From: a bacterium
GTDB lineage: Bacteria; Myxococcota_A; UBA9160; UBA4427
NCBI GenBank assembly: GCA_030432735.1
Contig: JAUIMK010000009.1
Location: 1 to 33,611 of the forward strand
DNA length: 33,611 bases
Direction: 5' to 3'
The notes beneath the pieces were generated by a model. That model was not told the origin of the DNA. It saw only the letters and a program-made list of their open reading frames with translations, and searched no databases. Shown here one piece after another: positions 1 through 7,376 of the stretch. Position 1 is the stretch's first letter. Each line of letters opens with the position of its first letter. Made by a program: the position numbers and the translations under genes.

Positions 1-852
1 GAGCTTCCAGAGCGTGTCGATCTTGTCCATCTGGCCGAGGCCGAAGGCCGCGCCGCACTCGTTCGGGATGAAGCCGTAGGCGTTCTCCTCGAAGATGAAG
101 AGCCCGTCGTACTCGACGCCGTCGAGGTCCTCGAGGAAGCGCCCGTCGCTGTTCTCGACCTGCGTGCCGAACATGTACTTCTCGGACGAGCGGCCCCAAG
201 CACGCAGATGCAGGGCGCGGTCGAGGTACTTGTCGTCGTCGAAGAAGACCATCCCGCCGTTGCCGAGGGCGGTGATGATGTGGTGGATCGAGAAGCTCGT
301 GATCGAGATGTCGGCGCGGGTCGCGGTCTTGCGTCCGCGGAGCGTTCCGCCGAGGGTGTCCGCGGAGTCGTGGATGACGAAGAGGTCGTGCTCGTCGGCG
401 TATCTCCGGACGAGGTCCCAGTCGCAGATGCCGCCCACGAGATCGGGGATCAGGATCGCGCGCGTGTCCTCGGTGATCACGTCCGGGATCTGGTCGACGC
501 GGATCTGGTAGTCCGAGAGGCCGACGTCGAGGAAGACCGGCGTGCAGCCCACGTGGTAGATCGCGGCGACGTCGGAGGAGAAGGTGAGGGCGGGGGTGAT
601 CACCTCGCTGCCGAGCGGCAGGTTGGCCAGGCGCATCGCGATCATCAGCGCCGACGAGCCGGAGTTCACCATCACGCCGTGCCGCATGCCCATGTACTCG
701 GCGACGCGCGCCTCGAACTCCATGACCTTCTCGCCGGGCATGAGGCCCATCGGGTCGGCCAGCTGGGCGTTGACGCGGTCGATCTCGTTCTGGTCGAAGA
801 GCGCGCCACCATAACGGACGATGCGGGGCTCGATGCGGGACGATGCGGACAT
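1..852 (-). CDS. DegT/DnrJ/EryC1-family PLP sugar enzyme, DdhC/ColD (3-dehydratase)-like, 3' end cut by window
   Basis: The first 284 codons are present; the C-terminus lies beyond the window edge. The start is ATG at 852-850, with GAGGAG five bases upstream. The fold is recognisable from the substrate/PLP segment NSGSSALMIAMRLANLP, the HDSADTLGG stretch (compare DNCDALG of CDP-hexulose 3-dehydratases) and SFSIHHIITALGNGGMV. In ordinary sugar aminotransferases of this family the last segment carries the PLP-forming Lys (type HPVKHITTGEGG). Here two His occupy that site, as in the B6-dependent 3-dehydratases ColD and DdhC/E1. The following RAWGR...YD...Y.F..NECGAAFGLGQMD region also aligns best with DdhC. 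However, the Cys residues that bind the [2Fe-2S] cluster in DdhC are absent, so ColD-like chemistry or a divergent function is possible. It is the third of three co-directional minus-strand genes, 76 bp after the AhpD-like gene. Deoxysugar or surface polysaccharide synthesis is an inference. Confidence 0.85.
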   Translation of the reverse strand, partial: MSASSRIEPRIVRYGGALFDQNEIDRVNAQLADPMGLMPGEKVMEFEARVAEYMGMRHGVMVNSGSSALMIAMRLANLPLGSEVITPALTFSSDVAAIYHVGCTPVFLDVGLSDYQIRVDQIPDVITEDTRAILIPDLVGGICDWDLVRRYADEHDLFVIHDSADTLGGTLRGRKTATRADISITSFSIHHIITALGNGGMVFFDDDKYLDRALHLRAWGRSSEKYMFGTQVENSDGRFLEDLDGVEYDGLFIFEENAYGFIPNECGAAFGLGQMDKIDTLWKL

Positions 853-928
853 GGGGGCTCCTCGAATGAAAGGGAACGCGCGTCGCTGCGCGGGCCCGAT
901 CACTCTAGGTCACCGGAGCCGCTGCCGG

Positions 929-1513
929 CTATCCGTCCCCGAGCGCCGGATGGGCCTCGGGGAGCGCGCAGAACGCGCCGCTCGAGAAGCCCTGGTCGGC
1001 GACGTCGAAGCCGCGGTTGAACCGCGCCCGGAAGTTTTCGAGGGCGATCACGCCGGTCAGCTCGACCAGCTGCTCTTCGGAGAGGTGCTGGAGCAGCGTC
1101 TCCACCTGCGCGTCGCTGGCCGTCGCCGGCGTGCGCGTGAGCGCGACGGTGTAGTCGAGGACGAGAATCTCGAGCGCGTCGAAGGCATCGCTCTCCGCGT
1201 GACGCGGGATGGCCCGGAGCTGTGCCTCGGTGAGGCCGTGTTCCCTGCCGACGGCAGAGTTGATGTCCAGTCAGAAGACGCACCCGATCATCGAGGCGGC
1301 TTTGAGGCAGGCGAGGGTCTTCAGTCGCGCCGGCACCGTCTGGCCCCGGTCGAGGCTGATCTGGAGGAGCCCCGCGCCCCACATCGTGGCGCGGCTCTTC
1401 GCCATGATCCGGAGCGGATCCGGCACGGCGCCGACCTGCTTCGCGGCCGCCGAGAAGACCCGCTTCGTCAGGAACCCCGCTTCTTCGTCTCGTACGCCTT
1501 CGATCCTCGCCAT
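929..1513 (-). CDS. AhpD/carboxymuconolactone decarboxylase-like selenoprotein (in-frame TGA = Sec, CxxU)
   Basis: The 194-residue frame starts at ATG 1513 with GGGAGG upstream. It is read through a single TGA at 1273-1271 (codon 81) and ends at TAG 931-929. Before the TGA the product reads LKTLACLKAASMIGCVF; after it, LDINSAVGREHGLTEAQL. Cysteine homologues of this family have GCxFCxDxNSA at this place, so the TGA sits precisely on the second Cys of the redox CxxC motif. The protein after the TGA is fully family-like, for instance FNRGFDVADQGFS near the C-terminus, which argues against decay. A hairpin that fits a bacterial SECIS starts 12 nt after the TGA. AhpD-like proteins are a known bacterial selenoprotein family; they are small helical thiol/selenol oxidoreductases acting on peroxides or as disulfide reductants. 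The main alternative is a base error (TGC read as TGA). An annotation pipeline would truncate this gene at 80 codons or miss half of it. The neighbours are sugar-nucleotide genes on the same strand. Confidence 0.86.
1243..1259 (-). promoter_or_regulatory. Candidate bacterial SECIS hairpin
   Basis: On the minus strand CTCTGCC pairs with GGCAGGG around a GTC loop, giving seven pairs of which one is G-U. The loop G lies 19 nt after the UGA. This fits what is known of bacterial SECIS elements: a short stem, a small apical loop with G in its first two positions, and about 16-37 nt between UGA and that G. The stem uses codons TCT (Ser) and AGG (Arg), which look uncommon in this GC-rich window. This suggests the bases are kept for structure rather than for protein. 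Confidence 0.75.
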
Positions 1514-1653
1514 CGCCGTCCTCCCGGGTCGATCCCGCTCTCCCGTCCATCGGGCTCGGACCGGTGGGGCAGGCAGATCCCGAAAGGTTCCCGGACGCGT
1601 CGACTCGGTCGTGACTGCGGTTCAGGCCCGGAAGGAGCCGCGAGAGGCGACCT

Positions 1654-2694
1654 CTACGCTCGCCCGCGTCCCGGGTGGGTGAAGCGGAGCGCGCGTTCCC
1701 GGTCGATGTGTCCCTCGGCAGCGAGCCAGCGGACCGTGTCCATCAGCGTCTCGATCGGGTCGCGGAACTTCACGCCCAGCTCGCGCTCGGCGCGGCTGGC
1801 GTCGAAGGCGACCCACTGGGTCGCGAGGCGTGTCGCTTCGCGGGAGAGCGCCGGGTCGAGGTCGACGAAGGGGCGCAGGCGATCTCCGAGGCGTCCGAAG
1901 AACCGGACGGCCCGGCCGGGGATCCTCGCGCGGGGAAGCCGCACCCCCGCCGCGCGATCGAGCAGCTCCGCGTACTCCTCCCAGGGAAGGAAGCGACCGG
2001 TCGCGATATAGCGGCCGGGCTGCGGCGGATCGCGTTCGACGAGGGCCACGTGGAGCGCGGCCACGTCGCGCACGTCGACGGTCTGGAAGCCGGAGCTCGT
2101 GATCATCACGCTCGCCTGCATCATCTGCTGGATGCCGCGCATCGCTTCCGAGAGGCCGGGATCGTCCGGTCCGATCACGCCCGGCGGATAGACGATCGAG
2201 AGCGGCGCCCCCTCGTCCTGCAGTCTTCGCAGGTGCTTCTCCGGGGCGGTCTTCGAGAGCGCGTAGGTGTCGCCGCCCTGCACGATCGGCGCGTCCTCGT
2301 CGGCGACGTCGAGGCCGGTCGTGTCGAAGAGGGCCGTCGTCGAGAGATGCACGATCCGCTGGAGCCCGTCCTCGAGGGCGCGATCGATCAACAGACGCAC
2401 GGAGCGCAGGTTGTCGCGTGCGACCCGGCGCGCTTCGGCGCGGGAGACGGCGAGCGCGACCGGCGCGGCGGTGTGCACGAGGCCCTCGCAGTCGCGGAGT
2501 GCATCGACCGTCGCTGGGCCGGAGGTGATCTTGCCGACGACGAGGTCCTCGAGGACCTGCGGCGTCTCCGCCCAGAGCCGCCGTGTCTTCTCCTCGTTCC
2601 GTACGAGGAGCTTGACGTCGTGCCCCGCCGCGAGCAGCGCGCGAACCGTGTGGGAGCCGATGAAGCCCGTTCCGCCCGTGACGAGGATGCGCAT
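1654..2694 (-). CDS. NAD(P)-dependent epimerase/dehydratase family protein (extended SDR)
   Basis: This 346-residue protein starts at ATG 2694 (GGAG five bases upstream) with the Rossmann signature MRILVTGGTGFIGSHT (TGGTGFIG at residues 6-13). The catalytic set is S118/T119 in VHLSTTALF and Y144-x3-K148 in TYALSKTAPEK, as in extended SDRs that act on NDP-sugars, sterols or flavonols. The frame stays open 15 codons further upstream, but that would put extra residues before the nucleotide-binding strand, so the internal ATG is preferred. It lies 140 bp upstream of the selenoprotein gene on the same strand and may share its transcript. The substrate is unknown. The LSTTALFDTTG and IVYPPGVIGP segments resemble the atypical 3-beta-HSD/dihydroflavonol reductase-like branch more than UDP-glucose epimerase. 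Confidence 0.85.
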   Translation of the reverse strand: MRILVTGGTGFIGSHTVRALLAAGHDVKLLVRNEEKTRRLWAETPQVLEDLVVGKITSGPATVDALRDCEGLVHTAAPVALAVSRAEARRVARDNLRSVRLLIDRALEDGLQRIVHLSTTALFDTTGLDVADEDAPIVQGGDTYALSKTAPEKHLRRLQDEGAPLSIVYPPGVIGPDDPGLSEAMRGIQQMMQASVMITSSGFQTVDVRDVAALHVALVERDPPQPGRYIATGRFLPWEEYAELLDRAAGVRLPRARIPGRAVRFFGRLGDRLRPFVDLDPALSREATRLATQWVAFDASRAERELGVKFRDPIETLMDTVRWLAAEGHIDRERALRFTHPGRGRA

Positions 2695-2871
2695 GAGATC
2701 TCCGAGGCTGGTCGCCCCTTCCATAAGAACCGCCGACACCGCGACGTGTCAAGAGCGATTTCAGCTCGTCGGCCTCGAGGATCCGCCGCGGGGTCCTGCC
2801 CGGGAGGACGGCGAGGGCTATCGTCGGGCGGTTGGAGCCGGCCCGAGGAGGCGGGACCACCGAGGGGGGAC

Positions 2872-4110
2872 ATGTCGATATCCGGATCCGTGGCGGCGGC
2901 GTTCTGGCCGGTGGCCCGGGCCTTCGAGCGCCAGATCGACGCGAGCGGCGGGGGCGCCGCGGTCTGCGTCTACTACGAAGGGCGCAAGGTCGTCGATCTC
3001 TGGGGTGGCGTGCGGGACGAGCACGGCCGGCCCTGGCGGGAAGAGACGATGTCGATGTCCTTCTCGACGTCGAAGGGGATCACCTCGACCCTCCTCAATC
3101 GGCTCGTCGATCGGGGCGAGCTCGACTACGACGATCCGGTCGCGCGCTACTGGCCCGAGTTCGGCGCGAACGGCAAGGGGACGATCAGCGTTCGCGACCT
3201 GATGACCCATCGCGCCGGGCTCTCGCGGATCCGGCCGCTGATCGACCGGGGCGAGCGCATCCTCGATTGGGAGTACATGACCGATCGGCTCGCCGCGGCG
3301 GAGGCGCGCCCGACGACCCACAGCGCCTATCACGCGTTGACCTACGGCTGGCTGACCGGCGAGCTGATCCAACGCGTCGCCGGCCAGCCCCTCGGCGACG
3401 TGATTCGCGACGAGCTCGAGGTGCCCCTCGGTCTCGACGGGATCTACATCGGGGCACCGCCGGAGGCGAAGGCGCGCGCCGCACAGCTCTCGAGCCGGCC
3501 GGGCGCCTCGCGTTCCGGTGTGATGGATCGGATCTTCTCCGATCGCACGGCGACGAACCTCACCCGTCTCGGCCGCCTCGTGGGCTCGCGCCTCGACGTG
3601 AAGCACCTGCTCGATGCGCTCGTTCCTCCGGACGGTGCGGCGGCGCTCTTCGACGACGCGCGCATCCTCGACGTCCCGGTTCCGGCCGCGAACGGTCTCT
3701 TCACGGCGCGCTCCCTCGCGCGGCTCTACGCGGCGATCGCGGAAGAGGGCACCCTCGACGGCACGCGACTCTTCTCGCCCTCTGCGGTACGCCGGATGAG
3801 CCAGGTCCAGGTCAAGACCGCGGACCGCGTGCTGCCGATCCGCATGTACTGGCGTCTCGGCTACCACACGGCCTTCACCTACAAGGGGGGCCTGCGCTCC
3901 GCCTTCGGCCATTTCGGGTTCGGCGGTTCGGGGGCCTGGGCGGATCCCTCGCGGCGGCTCTCGGTCGCGATGATCAACAATCGCGTGGGCGGCACGCCCT
4001 TCGGCGACATCCGGATCGCGGCGATCGGCTCGTCGGTCCTGAAGGCGACGAAGCGGATCGAGCGGGACGGGGCGAGCGCGTCCGTCCTCCGGCCCGAGGT
4101 CGTGGTCTAG
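2872..4110 (+). CDS. Serine hydrolase, beta-lactamase (class C)/EstB family
   Basis: A 412-residue protein that starts at ATG 2872, just after GAGGGGGGA. The frame is open far upstream, but that part is antisense to the epimerase gene and Arg-rich, so it is not coding. The nucleophile motif SxxK is S65-T-S-K68 in MSFSTSKGIT. It is followed by LMTHRAGL, a stretch typical of this family, then AYHALTYGWLTGELI where the second catalytic motif (Tyr) is expected, and HFGFGGSGAWADP near residue 345 in the place of the KTG/HxG motif. No signal peptide is visible, which favours a cytoplasmic esterase or transacylase over a secreted beta-lactamase. It is divergent from the epimerase gene with a 177-bp gap. 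The substrate is unknown. Confidence 0.9.
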   Translation: MSISGSVAAAFWPVARAFERQIDASGGGAAVCVYYEGRKVVDLWGGVRDEHGRPWREETMSMSFSTSKGITSTLLNRLVDRGELDYDDPVARYWPEFGANGKGTISVRDLMTHRAGLSRIRPLIDRGERILDWEYMTDRLAAAEARPTTHSAYHALTYGWLTGELIQRVAGQPLGDVIRDELEVPLGLDGIYIGAPPEAKARAAQLSSRPGASRSGVMDRIFSDRTATNLTRLGRLVGSRLDVKHLLDALVPPDGAAALFDDARILDVPVPAANGLFTARSLARLYAAIAEEGTLDGTRLFSPSAVRRMSQVQVKTADRVLPIRMYWRLGYHTAFTYKGGLRSAFGHFGFGGSGAWADPSRRLSVAMINNRVGGTPFGDIRIAAIGSSVLKATKRIERDGASASVLRPEVVV

Positions 4111-4147
4111 AGCTGGATTCCTCTGTCTCAGGCCGCCGTGCTTCGGT

Positions 4148-4255
4148 CTGGGGAGAGAGGGCACCGTGCTCAAACACGTCCGCGCGCAGGGGCACCTTGC
4201 TCGGTCGCGTGCAGAGCGCGCGCTCCCAACTGCGCGCGGCACCCTCTCTCCCCAG
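4148..4255. repeat. Long compound palindrome in the intergenic region
   Basis: CTGGGGAGAGAGGG at 4148-4161 is perfectly complementary to CCCTCTCTCCCCAG at 4242-4255. Inside it CCGCGCGCAG (4180-4189) pairs perfectly with CTGCGCGCGG (4230-4239). Together they can fold into a two-tier hairpin of about 108 nt with 18 unpaired bases on one side and 2 on the other. The left loop also holds an imperfect repeat (GGGCACCGTGCTC, then GGGGCACCTTGCTC). No ORF fits. It may be a dispersed intergenic palindrome or a structured RNA; a simple terminator is unlikely because there is no T-run. The rest of the 354-bp gap at 4111-4464 holds the glnII terminator and nothing else recognised. Confidence 0.7.
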
Positions 4256-4392
4256 CCCTGCGGACGGTGGGGGAGTCAGGAGTTTTCAGCAGTCGCGTGA
4301 CGGTGCTGCGGACGGTCGCGCGCGCTTTGAAATCTAGGGAGCAGACGCCGCGTCTTGGCACGGCCCCCTACCCCAAGCCACACAAAGCAAGA

Positions 4393-4420
4393 GGGCGCCC
4401 GGACCGAAGTCCGGACGCCC
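4393..4420 (-). terminator. Rho-independent terminator of glnII
   Basis: Twelve-base arms with one mismatch enclose a four-base loop. Read on the minus strand the loop is TTCG closed by C-G, the very stable UUCG tetraloop, and it is followed by a moderately T-rich tail (TCTTGCTTTG). It begins about 45 bases after the glnII stop codon. Confidence 0.75.
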
Positions 4421-4464
4421 CTTGTTCGAACGTCGTGCCGGCGAGGCCGGCCCGTAGGTCGACC

Positions 4465-5490
4465 CTACGCCTTGATGTTCGCCGAAGCCGCCTTCGCGGT
4501 CTTCACGATGATCGACGCGACCTTGTAGGGGTCGGCGTTGGACGCCGGTCGGCGATCCTCGAGCCAGCCCTTCCAGCCGTTCTCGACCGTCGCGATCGGG
4601 ATGCGGATGGACGCACCGCGATCGGACACGCCGTAGCTGAACTGATCGATCGACTGCGTCTCGTGCTGGCCTGTCAGGCGCTGGTCGTTGTCGGCGCCGT
4701 AGACCGCGATGTGGTCGGCGACGACGGGCTCGAAGGCCTTGCAGACCTGGTCGTAGACCGACTGGTCACCGCAGGTGCGGAGGAGCGTGTTCGAGAAGTT
4801 GGCGTGCATACCCGAACCGTTCCAGTCGCCCTTCACCGGCTTCGGCTCCCACTCGATCGCCATGCCGTACTTCTCGGCGGTCCGCTCGAGCAGGTAGCGG
4901 GAGACCCAGGTCTCGTCGCCGGCCTTCGCGGCGCCCTTGGCGAACACCTGGTACTCCCACTGACCGCACATCACCTCGGCGTTGATGCCCTCGACGTTGA
5001 TGCCGGCATCGAGACAGAGGTCGAGGTGCTCCTCGACGATCTCCCGGCCGACCGCGTTCTCCGCTCCGACCGAGCAGTAGTACTGGCCCTGGGGATTCGG
5101 GAAGCCGCCGGGCGGGAAGCCGATCGGCGCGCGGTTCTCCGGGTCCCAGATGCAGTACTCCTGCTCGAAGCCGAACCAGAAGTCGTCGTCCGCGTCGTCG
5201 ATCGTCGCGCGGCCGTTCGACTCGTGCGGCGTGCCGTCGGGGTTGAGCACCTCGGTCATGATGAGGAAGCCGTTCTTGCGGCCCGGGTCCGGGTAGCAGG
5301 CGACCGGCTTCAGGAGGCAGTCGGAGGATCCGCCCTCGGCCTGCTCGGTCGAGGAGCCGTCGAACGACCACATCGGACAGTCTTCGAGCTTGCCGGAGAA
5401 GTCCTCGACGATCTTCGTCTTGCTTCGCAGGCTCTGGGTCGGCTTGTAACCATCAAGCCAGATGTACTCGAGCTTGGACTTGGTACCCAT
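4465..5490 (-). CDS. glnII: Glutamine synthetase type II (eukaryotic-type GSII)
   Basis: This makes L-glutamine from glutamate, ammonia and ATP in the cytoplasm. At 341 residues it has the short length of GSII rather than about 470 for bacterial GSI. Diagnostic segments are MWSFDGSSTEQA near residue 40, FGFEQEY (metal ligands) near 106, GINAEVMCGQWEYQV near 165, NGSGMHANFS near 228 and RGASIRIP near 295. The start is ATG 5490 with GGAGG nine bases upstream. GSII lacks the GSI adenylylation tyrosine loop, so control is expected at transcription. A sigma-54 promoter lies about 290 bp upstream and a UUCG-loop terminator follows. The gene stands alone, and it is divergent from the Rieske cluster. 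Bacterial GSII is known from rhizobia and actinobacteria among others, often alongside a GSI elsewhere in the genome. Confidence 0.96.
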   Translation of the reverse strand: MGTKSKLEYIWLDGYKPTQSLRSKTKIVEDFSGKLEDCPMWSFDGSSTEQAEGGSSDCLLKPVACYPDPGRKNGFLIMTEVLNPDGTPHESNGRATIDDADDDFWFGFEQEYCIWDPENRAPIGFPPGGFPNPQGQYYCSVGAENAVGREIVEEHLDLCLDAGINVEGINAEVMCGQWEYQVFAKGAAKAGDETWVSRYLLERTAEKYGMAIEWEPKPVKGDWNGSGMHANFSNTLLRTCGDQSVYDQVCKAFEPVVADHIAVYGADNDQRLTGQHETQSIDQFSYGVSDRGASIRIPIATVENGWKGWLEDRRPASNADPYKVASIIVKTAKAASANIKA

Positions 5491-6068
5491 TTCGGGGGGA
5501 CCTCCATTTCGTTGGGGCTGGTGAACCGGTTCTGCTCTCGGCTCCTGGCATCGAGCGCCATCGGTTCGGGTTGGTTGCTGGGAGCGCGCTCACGTGCGTT
5601 CACAGGAAGTTCGCGGAGACGCGCCCAGGGCCGCGAGCGACCCGTTCGAGTCGACTCGCGCACACTACCGGGTCTCCCCTCACCGTCACCACAGACGCCC
5701 CCGGGACGACGCGATCGTCGACGCATTCGGGATGCATGCGGAGGCGGCTCGGATCGAGCTCCACACACCGCGGGAATAAGCAACGACTGTGCCAAAGGCG
5801 GACCGGCGGCTCAATGCCTCGAAGGCGTCCCGAGCGGGCTGAGAGTGCCCTGGAATCGTCCTCAGCCCCGACGGTCCGCGTCCGCGGCGGACGGTGGGCC
5901 GCGCGCTGCTCGCCGTTTGGGCAGCTTCCGGCACGACTGCCTGCCATCCGGGCATCGCGCACGAGGCTCGTCCGGACCGATTGACGGTCGGATCCCGTCC
6001 CCTCTAGGATCCCGTCCGCGGGCGCTGCTGCCCGGAACGCAACCCGCTCCGCTCCTGGAGGATCGACG
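5491..6068. other. 578-bp divergent intergenic region, glnII leader and Rieske-cluster upstream region
   Basis: Between glnII (minus) and the Rieske oxygenase (plus). The glnII-proximal 280 bases would be transcribed as a 5' leader from the sigma-54 promoter. I see no riboswitch I can name and no credible leader peptide; the ORFs here are Arg/Pro/Ser-rich shadows. The plus-strand side carries a good ribosome-binding site (GGAGG before 6069), but no clear -35/-10 pair was found. Confidence 0.6.
5780..5794 (-). promoter_or_regulatory. Sigma-54 (-24/-12) promoter for glnII
   Basis: The minus strand reads TTTGGCAC AGTCG TTGCTT. This holds the core TGGCAC-N5-TTGC with exactly ten bases between the invariant GG and GC, matching the RpoN consensus. 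It points at glnII, which is a classic nitrogen-regulated gene. The predicted start near 5769 would leave a leader of about 280 nt. I could not find a convincing paired NtrC site just upstream. Confidence 0.75.
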
Positions 6069-7376
6069 ATGGCTGCTTCGACCCCGCTCGCCACTCCGAT
6101 GGAGCGCGCCCCGGACCCGGGGATCGACTACGCCCCGATTCCGAAGTCCCGCTACACGAGTCCGGCGTTCGCGGCGCTCGAGTGGCAGCACATGTGGACG
6201 AAGACGTGGGTCTGCGCCGGAAGGGTCTCGGATCTCGACCGGCCGGGGGACTACTTCACCTTCGAGCTCGGCCCCGAGTCGATTCTCGTGATCAAGCAGC
6301 CGGACGGTTCGATCCGCGCGCGATACAACGTCTGCATGCACCGCGGCAATCGGCTGCGCGAGCCGGGGCGGGGCCACGCGGAGAAGTTCTCCTGTCTCTT
6401 CCACGGGTGGGAGTTCGGGATCGACGGCGCGCTGCTCGGTGCGCAGGACCCGGAGTGCTTTCCGCAGGGCGTCCCCTCCGACAAGCTCTCGCTCCGTCCG
6501 GTGCTCTGCGACACCTGGGGCGGCTTCGTCTTCGTGAACCTCGACCCGCAGGCCGAGCCCCTCGAGCGCTACCTCGGCGTGATTCCCGAGCACCTCGATC
6601 CCTACCACTTCGAAGACTGGAAGATCTCCTTCGACGCGACGATCGAGATCGAGTGCAACTGGAAGACGAGCGTCGACGCCTTCAACGAGGCCTATCACCT
6701 GGCGGCGACCCATACCTGGACGCTCGCCTTCAGCGACGACACCCGCACCCTCTACGACTGCTACGACAAGCACACGCGGATGATCTTCCCGGAAGTGCAG
6801 GCGAGCCTGCGCCATCCCGGCGCCGACACGGTCACGCCCGAGATCAAGGAGATGTTCCTCCAGCGCGTCGGGATCACGGACTTCGAGGGCTCCCCCGAAG
6901 AGGCCCGCACGGCGTTCGCGGAGCAGCAGCGGAAGATCGCGCCGTCGCTCGGGGCGAACCTCGACGACCTGAACGAGGCGCAGCTCTGCGACGACTTCCA
7001 CTACACCGTCTTCCCGAACATGACCTTCAACACCCACGCGCTCTTCACCTGGGTGTTCATGCACCGTCCGCATCCCACGGATCCGAACAAGATGTACTTC
7101 GACTTCTGGAACCTGATGAACGCCCCGGGCGTCGACGTGCCCCGGCCCGAGAAGCAGTTCTTCTCGACGGCGGCGGGGGATACGCTCGCCGGTGTGTGCG
7201 ACGGGGGCGACCTCATCGACGAGGACCTCTACAACCTGCCGCGGATCCAGGCCGGCATGAACTCCCGGGCCTTCGAGGATCTGCACCTCGGAGAGCAGGA
7301 GGTCCGGATCCTGCACCACCACCGCACCCTGGACGAGTACATCGAGCGCGGAAGATCGGCGGAAGGCGGTGTCTGA
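6069..7376 (+). CDS. Rieske non-heme iron oxygenase, catalytic (alpha) subunit
   Basis: This is a 435-residue aromatic-ring-hydroxylating-type oxygenase. The N-terminal Rieske [2Fe-2S] domain binds its cluster through C89-x-H91 (NVCMHRGN) and C109-x2-H112 (SCLFHGW). The C-terminal domain has the mononuclear iron facial-triad segment E207-x2-H210-x4-H215 (FNEAYHLAATH); an Asp in EDLYNLPRIQ is a candidate third ligand. GGAGG lies seven bases before ATG 6069. It overlaps the next gene, a Rieske ferredoxin, which is the natural electron donor. No beta subunit or reductase gene is present, so an alpha-only oxygenase of the KshA, carnitine or dicamba-monooxygenase type, using a shared reductase, is likely. 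The substrate cannot be read from sequence; the neighbours suggest a catabolic role. Confidence 0.93.
   Translation: MAASTPLATPMERAPDPGIDYAPIPKSRYTSPAFAALEWQHMWTKTWVCAGRVSDLDRPGDYFTFELGPESILVIKQPDGSIRARYNVCMHRGNRLREPGRGHAEKFSCLFHGWEFGIDGALLGAQDPECFPQGVPSDKLSLRPVLCDTWGGFVFVNLDPQAEPLERYLGVIPEHLDPYHFEDWKISFDATIEIECNWKTSVDAFNEAYHLAATHTWTLAFSDDTRTLYDCYDKHTRMIFPEVQASLRHPGADTVTPEIKEMFLQRVGITDFEGSPEEARTAFAEQQRKIAPSLGANLDDLNEAQLCDDFHYTVFPNMTFNTHALFTWVFMHRPHPTDPNKMYFDFWNLMNAPGVDVPRPEKQFFSTAAGDTLAGVCDGGDLIDEDLYNLPRIQAGMNSRAFEDLHLGEQEVRILHHHRTLDEYIERGRSAEGGV

Noticed and set aside
877-892. Small hairpin (CGCGC, loop GTCGCT, GCGCG) between the AhpD-like and DegT-like genes
   Set aside because: Five G-C pairs are expected often in such GC-rich DNA; there is no T-run and no clear role.
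929-1513. Frameshift or plain pseudogene explanation for the AhpD-like gene
   Set aside because: The same frame continues perfectly on both sides of the TGA, with no other stop and no shift, and a SECIS-like hairpin is present. Decay would not place the only stop on the redox Cys.
900-1550. Long minus-strand ORF covering the AhpD-like gene in another frame
   Set aside because: Its product is Arg/Gly/Asp-rich with no family features. The real gene is the frame with ATG 1513 read through TGA.
1675-2871. Upstream extension of the serine hydrolase frame (about 400 codons)
   Set aside because: It is antisense to the epimerase gene and of shadow-frame composition. ATG 2872 has a ribosome site and the family start.
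5795-5950. NtrC binding sites upstream of the glnII sigma-54 promoter
   Set aside because: No TGCACC...GGTGCA-type dyad was found; only unconvincing partial matches.
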